Shown piece by piece: positions 34,905 through 43,110 of a DNA stretch of 64,000 nt. Origin of the DNA: Undibacterium paludis (GTDB lineage: Bacteria; Pseudomonadota; Gammaproteobacteria; Burkholderiales; Burkholderiaceae_D); assembly GCF_022568815.1 (NCBI RefSeq), contig NZ_JAKZHX010000021.1, positions 29,490 through 93,489 of the forward strand, given 5' to 3'. The notes below the pieces were generated by a model. It saw only the letters and a program-made list of their open reading frames with translations, was not told where the DNA came from and did no database searches. A program made the position numbers and the translations under genes. Numbering within the stretch: position 1 is the stretch's first letter; each line of letters begins with the position of its first letter.

Positions 34905-35306
34905 ACGCTGACAACACCAGTAATAACTGAACAAGATTGCATGCGATTTAGCATTAAAGATTTCGCATGCTTCTTTCGCAAGACTTACCGTCAACATCAG
35001 GACTACAGTACCCGGGTTAGCCATGCATAGCGGTACGACTATTTTCGTACAATACCGTATTCCGACATGAATTTACAATGCCGATTCATTGTGAATTTTG
35101 CCAATTCCTGAGAATAAAATTTCAGTCTGCCACCAGCCGGAAACAAAATATTTACAAAACCGCCTTGTCCGATGGAACTGTTTTCCGCACCATCTGTCTA
35201 TGCAAGTTAAGTTAATTCCCGCCAAACATGCTTAACGTCGGCAATTGCTTAGCTTCTTGATCACAATATCACCTGCAAATTAAACTATAAACAAGGTTTT
35301 CTTTTT
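34905..35306. other. Intergenic region between nnrS and the S9 peptidase
   Basis: About 400 AT-rich bases. One 8-base inverted repeat GCATGCGA / TCGCATGC (34939-34970, 16-base spacer) lies shortly after nnrS and could slow transcription or bind a protein. The peptidase promoter should lie here but no convincing -35/-10 pair was found. No gene is seen. Confidence 0.4.
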
Positions 35307-37973
35307 ATGTCCCCGAAAATTCTCAGCGTCAGCATCGTACTTGCGTTCAGCGGTGCGGCCAGCCTGTTGTTTCCACAAGAAGTCGCTTATGCAGCCACCA
35401 GCAGTGTTGCCAAAATCAAGCCTGCGGACCTGACGCTGGAGCAGGTGTTCCGCGCCAAGACATATGCAGGCCAGGCAGCACGCCATATCCAGTTCAGCAA
35501 GGATGGCCGTTACCTGGCCTATACCTGGAACCCTTTTGGGGAAAACGGTTCTGACCTGTATGTACATGACACGCAAACCGGCGAAACCAAACGCATCACC
35601 TCGCCTGCACTGATGAGAACCTATGACGCCCCGGAAGACTGGGACAGGTTTGATAAAAAAGCCAGGCAAAAAGACAAGGAGGAAGCAGAACGCCAGGCCA
35701 AGGCTGAAGCCCATGCTGCTTACCTGCGTGGCGAAAAGGTCGACCTGATGCAATGGGAGCAGGCGGCACTGGAAGAAGTGAAGCAGGAGCTTGCCGCTAA
35801 AAAAGCCAGGGATGCAGCGAAGAAAGCAGAGGCTGATGCCGAAGCCGCCAAAGAGAAAGCTGCAGCCGCAGCTGCCAAAACCGGCGCAGCCGTTGTAGCC
35901 AAGGCAGATGGTGACAAGAAGGATGAAAAAAAAGAAGCAAAAGACGACAAGGCCAAGGAAATCTGGGAGCTGCGTGACGAGCTGAAAAAGAAACACGAGA
36001 AAGAAAAGCTCAAACCCGGTGATCTCTACCCTGGCGTCGATGCCCTGGTCTGGGCCAATAAAAAGAATGAACTGATTTTCCAGTATCGTGGCGACCTGTT
36101 CCGCCTGAGCATGGCCGATGGCAAGATAGAACGCCTGACACAGACAGACAAGCCAGAACGCATCGTGGCTTACCATGCTGACGACAATGGCTATATCTAC
36201 ATGGATGAAAAACGCCTGTACAGCGCCAGCTTTGACAAGAGCAATGTCCGCCAGTTGAACCGCGAGCTGATACACCCTGACGACGCCGAGAAAAAATACC
36301 GCATCGCCAATACCGTACTGAGCGAAGACAAACAATGGATGGCGATTTCTGCCGAGGCGCCGGACGCCAAGCCGGAAAACGGCAAGCCTGCGCCACCGTC
36401 CGAGCGTCAGGTTGAAATCATGAACTATAGCGAGCGCTTTGCCACAGCCAAAAAAGTATCGCGTGAAGTATCTGACGACAAGCGCAAGGTACCTTCCAGT
36501 GCGCTGTACATACGCCGCGTAGCGGACGCATCCGCTCGCCAGCCTGTGCCAGTCTTTACCAATGATGGTGGCGACGTCTGGTTTGAAATGAGCCCGGTGA
36601 GCTGGGCCAAGGACGGCAGCCGTTATACCTTCTCCACCTGGGAACGTGAAAAAGACTTGCTGCGTATTTATGTGGGCAAGGCTGAAGAAGGCGTCAAGCC
36701 GCAGATGGTACTGGAACGACGCGGCAACGTCGGCCATGAAGTGGTCAATGTGCTGGCGCCGCGCTTTACACCAGACAGCCAGCAATTGATCGCTGTGCTT
36801 GACGAGCACGGCTATCGCCAACCCTACATCATCGACGTCAGCAATGGCAGCGCAAAGCAGATACTGAAAGGTGATTTTGAGGCGCATCAGATCATCGACT
36901 TCAGTGAAGACAGCAAGTCCATGTTCGTGCTCGCCAACAAGGATGATTTTGCGGCGATGAATGTCTACAAGGTCGATCTTGCCAGTGGTGACATGAAGGC
37001 AGTCGGCCAGACTGGTGACTTCCACCGCGCCAGCGCCGTGACGGAAAATGGCGACAAGGTGGCCAGCATGGCCGGTCAATGGTCCAGCCGCCCGGAACTG
37101 AAGCTGATCGATGTCAGCAAAGCCAAGTCAAGTACGCTGACGCAAAGCCATGATCCGCAATGGAATGCCATCGACCTGCAAAGACCGGAGCGATTCAGCT
37201 ACACCAATCGTCATGGCGATAAAATCCAGGCTTATGTGTTCAAGCCAGCCGGCCTCAGTTCTTCCGACCATCGCCCTGCGATTGTCTACACCTATGGCGG
37301 CCCCTTGAATGACCGGCATATCGTCGAGACTGACAGCTTCCAGCAAACCGCTTATATGTTCGGCATGTATATGGCCGCCAAACATGGCTATGTGACGGTG
37401 GCGGTGGACCCGCGCGGCCACTCCAATTATGGCCGCAAGTTCAGTGATGCCAACTGGGAACAGGCAGGCAAACCACAGACCGAAGACCTGGAAGACCTGG
37501 TCAAGTACATGCAAAAGAATTTTGGCGTCGATGGCAAGCGCATCGGCCTGACAGGCTGGAGTTTTGGCGGTTTCCAGACCCAGTACACGATGTACACCAG
37601 CCCTGACACATTCGCTGCCGGCATCGCTGGCGCCGGCCCGACAGAGTGGGAAAACTACAATAGCTGGTATAGCGGCCGCACCATAGGCAAGACTGAGCGC
37701 AGCAAACCCAACCTGCGCAAGTATTCACTGCTGCCTTTGACTGCCGGTCTGAAGAAACCACTGCTGCTGGTACACGGCATGCAGGACCCGAACGTGCTTT
37801 ACCAGGACACGGTGAATGTCTACCGCGCCCTGCTGGAAAACGGCAAGGCCCCGCTGGTTGACCTGTTCCTTGACCCGGACGGTGAGCATGCGCTGGGCGG
37901 CGCAGTCAAGCCCAATGCCTGGCATAAGAAGTATGAAGCCTTCTTCCTCCAGCATCTGGGCAAGGCCAGATGA
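35307..37973 (+). CDS. S9 family prolyl oligopeptidase-like secreted peptidase
   Basis: 888 residues. A signal peptide (about 1-31, ending VAYAAT) points to the periplasm. Residues ~110-235 are an Ala/Lys/Glu-rich coiled-coil-like insertion with many charged repeats. The beta-propeller follows to about 620. The C-terminal alpha/beta-hydrolase domain has the triad Ser752 in GWSFGGFQ, Asp827 in MQDPNVLYQ and His861 in GEHALGG. Such enzymes cleave short peptides, often after proline or with dipeptidyl specificity. The gene stands alone and ends in a terminator. The charged insert is unusual for the family. Confidence 0.92.
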   Translation: MSPKILSVSIVLAFSGAASLLFPQEVAYAATSSVAKIKPADLTLEQVFRAKTYAGQAARHIQFSKDGRYLAYTWNPFGENGSDLYVHDTQTGETKRITSPALMRTYDAPEDWDRFDKKARQKDKEEAERQAKAEAHAAYLRGEKVDLMQWEQAALEEVKQELAAKKARDAAKKAEADAEAAKEKAAAAAAKTGAAVVAKADGDKKDEKKEAKDDKAKEIWELRDELKKKHEKEKLKPGDLYPGVDALVWANKKNELIFQYRGDLFRLSMADGKIERLTQTDKPERIVAYHADDNGYIYMDEKRLYSASFDKSNVRQLNRELIHPDDAEKKYRIANTVLSEDKQWMAISAEAPDAKPENGKPAPPSERQVEIMNYSERFATAKKVSREVSDDKRKVPSSALYIRRVADASARQPVPVFTNDGGDVWFEMSPVSWAKDGSRYTFSTWEREKDLLRIYVGKAEEGVKPQMVLERRGNVGHEVVNVLAPRFTPDSQQLIAVLDEHGYRQPYIIDVSNGSAKQILKGDFEAHQIIDFSEDSKSMFVLANKDDFAAMNVYKVDLASGDMKAVGQTGDFHRASAVTENGDKVASMAGQWSSRPELKLIDVSKAKSSTLTQSHDPQWNAIDLQRPERFSYTNRHGDKIQAYVFKPAGLSSSDHRPAIVYTYGGPLNDRHIVETDSFQQTAYMFGMYMAAKHGYVTVAVDPRGHSNYGRKFSDANWEQAGKPQTEDLEDLVKYMQKNFGVDGKRIGLTGWSFGGFQTQYTMYTSPDTFAAGIAGAGPTEWENYNSWYSGRTIGKTERSKPNLRKYSLLPLTAGLKKPLLLVHGMQDPNVLYQDTVNVYRALLENGKAPLVDLFLDPDGEHALGGAVKPNAWHKKYEAFFLQHLGKAR

Positions 37974-38030
37974 TCTGATTGATCTTAGACTGCTTCTTAG
38001 ACTACTTCTTTGACTGCTTCTTAGATTGAT
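37974..38030 (+). repeat. Short degenerate tandem repeat after the S9 gene
   Basis: Three to four imperfect copies of an ~18-base unit resembling TTAGACTGCTTCTTAGACT follow the peptidase stop and precede its terminator. No function is evident. Confidence 0.55.
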
Positions 38031-38051
38031 TCTCTCATTGGATATCAATGC

Positions 38052-38091
38052 ATGGCCAGGCAGGTTTGAAAAAACCTGCCTGGCCATTTTC
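38052..38091 (+). terminator. Strong rho-independent terminator after the S9 gene
   Basis: A 16-base perfect stem (ATGGCCAGGCAGGTTT and its complement) with a four-base loop is followed by a short T-rich tract. Confidence 0.9.
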
Positions 38092-38226
38092 TTATCCTCT
38101 GTTGTACCCGCCCCCCTTGTCATTGGCCGCTCTTGCAGCGGTAATGTGATTTGAGGATTACCGTGGATTTATGCTCTCCGCATTCAGATAATAAAGGCCC
38201 GACTCAACCTTGCCTTGTCTGGAAAA

Positions 38227-38634
38227 ATGAATCCCTACATAAAACCAGCGCTAGCCTTGCTGATTATTACTGGCGTCAACAGCAGTGTGCATGCAATGAC
38301 GGAACAGGACGCCTATCGAAACCTGATGTTTTTTCAATCGGCAAAAAGTGAAAGCGAGTATTGCGAAAACAAGCTCCATATCCAGGCCATCCGGCAGCAA
38401 AGGAACTGGCAAACCCAACATGCTGGCGTACTTTCTCGCTCCGTTGCAACGCTGGAGCAACATTTCATGCAAACAAAAGGCGTACCCAGGGATGAACTAC
38501 CAGACGTCATCGCCTTGGTCTGGAAAAAGCTGGAAGAGATGGACAGACATAAAATTGCAGAGTCACGCAATAGCAGAAGCTGCATGAAATTTGCTGAGTC
38601 ATTGCGATTTTATGCATCGCAATTGGTGCACTGA
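38227..38634 (+). CDS. Hypothetical secreted protein
   Basis: 135 residues from the ATG at 38227. A signal peptide is visible (MNPYIKPALALLIITGVNSS, cleaved near VHAM), then a helical mature part with two cysteines (YCENK, SCMKF) that could pair in the periplasm. I do not recognise the family. It is a single gene between a terminator and a small membrane-protein gene. Confidence 0.65.
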   Translation: MNPYIKPALALLIITGVNSSVHAMTEQDAYRNLMFFQSAKSESEYCENKLHIQAIRQQRNWQTQHAGVLSRSVATLEQHFMQTKGVPRDELPDVIALVWKKLEEMDRHKIAESRNSRSCMKFAESLRFYASQLVH

Positions 38635-38796
38635 GGCAAAACATCAAACAGACAGCCAGCGTCTCTGTCAACGCCCCCTCCCCCTGATACAGCCATCGGC
38701 AATATTGCCCTGAAATTACCGTAGACTATTTTGATGCGCCTGCCGATAATGACAACACCGCTTCATATGAGCAAGCATCAATATCAGGAGTCAAGC

Positions 38797-39099
38797 ATGA
38801 AAAGCAGCATCAGTCAGTATCTGTACTCAGTCTTCAGGCAGGTCGCACAGGAATTTCGCCAGGTCGGGCAAAAAGTGGGCGTGCGCCTGCTGCGCACACC
38901 TTTGCCAAAAATATTGATGATCTGTATCGCGATAGCCTTGCTGATCAGCATCATTCCTTTGCTGGTCACGCTGTTTGTCGCCTTTGTACTGATCCGGCTT
39001 TTCCTGGCGCTATTTTCCCCCGGTGCGATTCAGGGCCAAACCAGGACCAGGAGTGAAACCGTCAATGCCGTTTATATAGAACGGCATACTGACCGGTAA
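38797..39099 (+). CDS. Small hypothetical membrane protein
   Basis: 100 residues from the ATG at 38797, which has CAGGAG nine bases upstream; an earlier open frame is not supported. A long hydrophobic stretch (about residues 42-78) could form one or two membrane helices, with a polar N-terminus and a basic tail. No family recognised. The good ribosome binding site makes it likely real. Confidence 0.6.
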   Translation: MKSSISQYLYSVFRQVAQEFRQVGQKVGVRLLRTPLPKILMICIAIALLISIIPLLVTLFVAFVLIRLFLALFSPGAIQGQTRTRSETVNAVYIERHTDR

Positions 39100-39203
39100 A
39101 ACCGTTCCCCCGATGCAGTATTTGCGGTACTGCAAGCACATCAGGGCAGGAGCGAATACAAATCAATGACAATTTGCATACCTTTCAACAAGAATTTTTG
39201 GTC

Positions 39204-39240
39204 GCCAGCTTCTATGATGATAAAACATCATAAAACTGGC
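39204..39240. promoter_or_regulatory. Hairpin upstream of the lipoprotein gene
   Basis: TATGATG pairs with CATCATA over six bases, enclosed by an outer GCCAG/CTGGC pair. It ends 10 bases before the TTG start of the lipoprotein and could influence its translation or bind a regulator. Confidence 0.4.
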
Positions 39241-39250
39241 GAGCCAAGAA

Positions 39251-40567
39251 TTGAAACAGCTATATCATCACCGTTCACTACATCTTCTCACTGCTTGCCT
39301 GCTCGCGGCACTACTGGCCGCCTGTGGCGGAGGTGGTTCCGGCGACCCTGTTGTCACAGTCAGCCCGCAAACAACCAGCCTGAACCTGCATGGGACAGCT
39401 GCGGCCGGTCTTGCCATCGCAGGGGCCACGGTCAACGCCAAATGCCGCAATGGCACGGGGACGGGCAAGACTGGCAGTGACGGTACATTCGACATCACCA
39501 TGACAGCAGGCAGCTCGTTGCCTTGCGTGCTCGAAGTCAGCAATACCATTGACAGCAAGACCTTGCATGCCATATCCGTCAATGGCGGCGTCATCAACCT
39601 GACTTCGCTGACAGAAATGCTGTCGACCAGGCTGATGCGCGCATCGATGAAAACCGTGTTTGCTAATCCTGATTTCGACGCCATCGCCAAGGCTGTGACC
39701 GCTGACAATATCAAGACTGCACAGGCCGACATCAGCAAGGCGCTCAGTGGCATGCTCGACACCAGCCCGCTCGGGGACTTCTATAGCACCCCACTGAAGG
39801 CGGCGACCGTCAGCAATCCCACCAGTGGTGATGCCCAGGATAGATTGCTCGACTCTATCAGGGCCAGCCTGTACGGCAGCATGTATGACACCATGCTGAG
39901 CATGCTGGCGAAGACCAAAACCTCGGCAGATATCCTGGTATTTGGCCAGCCAGGCTGCCTGTACTATGGCGACAGTGGCTTGCCCCAGCCTTGCGCCGGC
40001 CCCGGCATCTGGACGACCTCCCCTTACATCGTGGCTGCACCTGCTGCGGTGATGTTGCCACCGAATGCGAAATACGGTTTTACGGCCAACATCAATTATC
40101 CGCCCAACGTCGATTACTTCCGGCAACCGGTCAGATGGTCAGTGCAAGAGGCTGATGCAGGCAGCATCAGTATCAATGGCGAGTACACGGCCCCGGCCAA
40201 GCCAGGCATTTACCATGTGATTGCCCAGCGTGAAGATTATCCAGCGCTGACTTCTGGCAGCCTGGTGGTCATTGATGCGCAAAAACTCGATTTTGTACCG
40301 ACGCTGGGCGTTGAAAACAATACCGTCAGGGTCATGCCCGGCGAGAGTGTCGGCCTGAAAGTGCAAACCAGCTACTCCCCCACTGCCTTGACCATACGCC
40401 AGCCTGTGAGCTGGTCCGTCGTCGAGTCAGATGGTGGCAGCATCACCCAGCAGGGCAATTACACTGCGCCAGCCAGAATCGGGACATATCATGTCAGGGT
40501 GCAGAGAGATGACTTCCCGTCCCTGTTTACCGTGTTGAACATACTGGTCAATTACCCACCTGATTAA
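39251..40567 (+). CDS. Putative lipoprotein with duplicated Ig-like C-terminal domain
   Basis: 438 residues from a TTG start. A lipoprotein signal peptide ends in LLAACGGGGSGD, with the lipid-bearing Cys about residue 25. Residues ~45-120 look like a carboxypeptidase-regulatory-like beta fold (AGLAIAGATVNAKCRNG). Two related ~75-residue repeats end the protein: RQPVRWSVQEADAGSISING with EYTAPAKPGIYHVIAQREDY, and RQPVSWSVVESDGGSITQQG with NYTAPARIGTYHVRVQRDDF. This is an Ig-like pattern common in surface proteins. A surface role is inferred. Confidence 0.75.
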   Translation: MKQLYHHRSLHLLTACLLAALLAACGGGGSGDPVVTVSPQTTSLNLHGTAAAGLAIAGATVNAKCRNGTGTGKTGSDGTFDITMTAGSSLPCVLEVSNTIDSKTLHAISVNGGVINLTSLTEMLSTRLMRASMKTVFANPDFDAIAKAVTADNIKTAQADISKALSGMLDTSPLGDFYSTPLKAATVSNPTSGDAQDRLLDSIRASLYGSMYDTMLSMLAKTKTSADILVFGQPGCLYYGDSGLPQPCAGPGIWTTSPYIVAAPAAVMLPPNAKYGFTANINYPPNVDYFRQPVRWSVQEADAGSISINGEYTAPAKPGIYHVIAQREDYPALTSGSLVVIDAQKLDFVPTLGVENNTVRVMPGESVGLKVQTSYSPTALTIRQPVSWSVVESDGGSITQQGNYTAPARIGTYHVRVQRDDFPSLFTVLNILVNYPPD

Positions 40568-40910
40568 GGTAGCTGGAGCCAGGCATAGCATGCCGGCGGG
40601 TGAAATGGCGAACACTTTTCCTGAAGGCAATACGGCAGATTTCCCGTACAATTTCAAACAATCAGTGCATGCTGCTGTCAATTGTTCAAGAAATTCATTG
40701 ATCAACTATTCATCAATTAATCGCTTGATAAGTAAGCTATCGCCCAGGCCACTACGATTGCAAAAAAAAGTTAAATAAAAAGTTGCTTTCGAGAATTTTT
40801 TGACTATCATGCAGGTAACAGATAGTTCCTCATGATAACCTTTGATGTTTCTGAGTACCGGAACGGGCTAATTAGTGGAGGAATTGCTCAATGATCATCG
40901 GGAGGAAGTC
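40568..40910. other. Intergenic region before the HDOD gene
   Basis: About 340 AT-rich bases with several ATCAA/TTGAT-like words (near 40698-40735) but no well-formed FNR dyad. Small open frames here lack coding character. The HDOD promoter is presumed to lie near 40780-40880. Confidence 0.4.
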
Positions 40911-41747
40911 ATGGACAGGCTAGAAATTTTTAAAAGCATTGCTGCAGAAGTCAATCGCGGGGATATCGTGTTCCCCACCAATGTTGAAGCCTCGTTAAGG
41001 CTGCAACGCATGCTTGATGACCCTGACTGCCATATCGACACTGCCGCCAAGCTGATCATGGCCGACCCTCTGTTGTCAGCCCGCACGGTCGCGATTGCCA
41101 ACTCTGCCGCCTATCGCCGCTCTTCAAGCGAAGTCACTCATGTCAGACTGGCAGTCAACCGTCTGGGCTTTCGCACCCTCAAGGCCATGCTGGCCGCAGT
41201 GATCGTGCGTCAGCTCAACAGCAAGGTCACAGACCCGGTACTCAAGCACAAAGCCGATAAATTGTGGGAACACTCTGCCCATGTATCATCGCTGGCGCAG
41301 GTGATCGCCAAGCAGGTTACGCGGGTTGATCCTGAAACGGCGATGTTTGCCGGCATCGTGCATGAGATCGGTGGCTTCTACCTGATTTCGCGCGCTGAAG
41401 AATTCCCTGGCCTGCTCGATGGCGAGCCAGAAATCTGGATCGAATACGGTGAACGCATGATAGGCCGCGGCATCATGCGCCAGTTGAACATCCCTGAGTC
41501 AGTGATGAATGCCGTCGAGGCAATGTGGCATGGCGTATGCGCCTTCCCGCCAGAAACCCTGGGCGACACCCTGATACTGGCCAACGACATCGCCCCTGTA
41601 CTGTCGCCGCTGCATGACATGGACAGGGAATATACGACACAGTTTGCCCGCCGTCTGAATTTTGATTTTGAAGACAGCAACTTCCAGATCATCATGGACG
41701 AGCAGGAAGAACAGATCGACACCCTGGCGACAGCCCTGATGATGTAA
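40911..41747 (+). CDS. HDOD domain signalling protein
   Basis: 278 residues from the ATG at 40911, which follows GGAGGAAGTC. The HDOD domain spans about residues 15-215, with LQRMLDDPDCHIDTAAKLI, DPLLSARTVAIANSAAYRR, and HSAHVSSLAQVIAKQV followed by AGIVHEIGGFYLI. HDOD proteins are degenerate HD-domain proteins that act in signalling and stress responses without clear catalysis. No kinase or GGDEF domain is attached. It is monocistronic and ends in a terminator. Confidence 0.9.
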   Translation: MDRLEIFKSIAAEVNRGDIVFPTNVEASLRLQRMLDDPDCHIDTAAKLIMADPLLSARTVAIANSAAYRRSSSEVTHVRLAVNRLGFRTLKAMLAAVIVRQLNSKVTDPVLKHKADKLWEHSAHVSSLAQVIAKQVTRVDPETAMFAGIVHEIGGFYLISRAEEFPGLLDGEPEIWIEYGERMIGRGIMRQLNIPESVMNAVEAMWHGVCAFPPETLGDTLILANDIAPVLSPLHDMDREYTTQFARRLNFDFEDSNFQIIMDEQEEQIDTLATALMM

Positions 41748-41816
41748 GACGCAAAACGACAGGAACTGACGGGTTTCGGGACGCGCTGTACAGCTCCCCT
41801 AAAGATCTCCTACTGG

Positions 41817-41849
41817 CAGGCTGCGATACATTGCAGCCTGATTTTTTTT
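41817..41849 (+). terminator. Rho-independent terminator after the HDOD gene
   Basis: CAGGCTGC pairs with GCAGCCTG over an eight-base loop, followed by eight T residues. Confidence 0.92.
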
Positions 41850-41926
41850 GTACCGTCGGCTTCTTTTATGACAGGGCCATGTGCCTGTCTCCGACCAAGG
41901 CCTGCCCAGAAGTCAGAAATCAGGCT

Positions 41927-42301
41927 TCAGGCTTCAGGCTCGTGGTACACCATCTCGATATTATGCCCGTCCGGGCCAATAACAAACGCAGCATAGTAAT
42001 TGCCGCTGTATTGTGGGCGCAGGCCGGGTGCGCCATTGTCCTTGCCGCCCGCCTCCAGTGCTGCACGATGGAAGTCGTCAACCTGCTGACGACTTTCAGC
42101 CACGAACGCTATGTGAAGGTGCGCGGGTTTTTCGTCCGTCTGGAACAGGCACAATGAACCGTTGGCACTGGTGACAAGCTCAATGCCATAGGTCGGCACA
42201 CCCTCCCCTGCAATACTTATACCGATCGGTGCGAGAGCCTTAAGGTAAAAAGCTTTGCTCGCAGCAAAATCACTGACGCCGAATTTGACGTGATCAAACA
42301 T
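41927..42301 (-). CDS. VOC family (glyoxalase/bleomycin resistance-like) protein
   Basis: 124 residues. MFDHVKFGVSDFAASKAFYL opens the beta-alpha-beta-beta-beta unit, with the first metal His; HIAFVAESRQQVDDFHRAAL and FVIGPDGHNIEMVYH give the second half with the Glu ligand. Members are small cytosolic metalloenzymes or binding proteins of varied function; substrate unknown. The gene stands alone, convergent with the HDOD gene and followed upstream by a MITE-like element. Confidence 0.88.
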   Translation of the reverse strand: MFDHVKFGVSDFAASKAFYLKALAPIGISIAGEGVPTYGIELVTSANGSLCLFQTDEKPAHLHIAFVAESRQQVDDFHRAALEAGGKDNGAPGLRPQYSGNYYAAFVIGPDGHNIEMVYHEPEA

Positions 42302-42346
42302 GAACTCTCCTGAAATAAAAAAGTCTGCACAAAACCTGAAATGATT

Positions 42347-42600
42347 AGGACTTACGCAAAACCGCCATCAAGCTTGCAGTTGACCGTACTTTCCACTTCG
42401 TCATACCCGCGCAGGCGGGTATCCATGTTTGATCAGCTTCGCCCGTCTTACTGTCTGCGCGGTTGATCAACGATGGATTCCCGCTAAAAGCAGGCGGGAA
42501 TGACGGTTTGGGATGTATTGTGCCAATTGCGGTCATTGCGCTCATTGTGATCTATGCATGGCCACGCAAAAACCGTCTGGGACAATTTTGTGTAAGTCCT
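42347..42600. mobile_element. MITE-like element, copy 1 of 3
   Basis: 254 bases bounded by terminal inverted repeats AGGACTTACGCAAAA and TTTTGTGTAAGTCCT (one mismatch). Internally it has two hairpins, TACCCGCGCAGGCGGGTA and a TTCCCGCT...AGGCGGGAA stem, and an outer CGTCAT/ATGACG pair. Copies 2 and 3 at 47.8 and 53.8 kb share the body. It carries no transposase, so it is probably moved in trans. Confidence 0.8.
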
Positions 42601-43110
42601 GATGATTGGATTTGGCAATCTGTCAACTATAACCGATCGCTTCAAAAAAAATCAATTCGTTTCAGATTTCAGAGACAACACCTCAATACTTGCCAGACCA
42701 GTCCCGTCAAGGGCATACAGTTTTCGTCAGCATCTGCCCTGAGACCAGTACAGGAATACCAATTCCTGCCCGCCCGACCAGTCTGCCTCGTTGAAAAGCC
42801 AGGACAAGTGAAAGGGGAGCCATAATACCAGTGCTCAAATAAAACAAAGTGGTATTAAATCTGCCACTGGCCTGCCCCTTGATCACCTTGTGAAACTGTA
42901 TGTATAGAGTTACTTGAAAAAATCCAGTAAATCAGATGCTTGTCCTGAGCAATCCAGATAAAATCACCTCATAGTGGCACTTAAGTGGCATTATAAACAT
43001 AAAACCAGTTGACCAGTTTTTTTGTGACTAGTATGTTTCCCTTGCGGACCCGGCAAATAAAGTCAGCCCAACCAGCCACAAGTAAAAACAAATCGAGCAG
43101 AGACACATCC
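42601..43110. promoter_or_regulatory. Long promoter region of the MFS gene with repeated TGGYAT sites
   Basis: About 510 bases without a gene. It holds AATACCA (42826) inverted to TGGTATT (42850), AGTGGCACT (42973) and TTAAGTGGCATTATAAA (42981-42997). The last closely resembles TTAAGTGGTATCATTAAAT upstream of the amino-sugar operon (63830) and lies at the same distance, ~115 bases, from its gene. A common GntR-type regulator is inferred. Confidence 0.5.

Noticed and set aside
34905..35306. Promoter boxes TTGTGA (35089) and TAAAAT (35115)
   Set aside because: The 20-base spacer is too long for a normal sigma-70 promoter.
35280..37079. 599-residue open frame on the minus strand
   Set aside because: It lies wholly antisense to the S9 peptidase, whose signal peptide and catalytic triad are clear. 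Its aromatic- and His-rich translation is a reverse-strand shadow.
40590..40778. 62-residue open frame between the lipoprotein and HDOD genes
   Set aside because: No ribosome binding site and no recognisable features; an opposite-strand frame overlaps it equally well.
42463..42825. 120-residue open frame near the MITE
   Set aside because: It runs from inside MITE copy 1 into the promoter region and has no protein-like composition.
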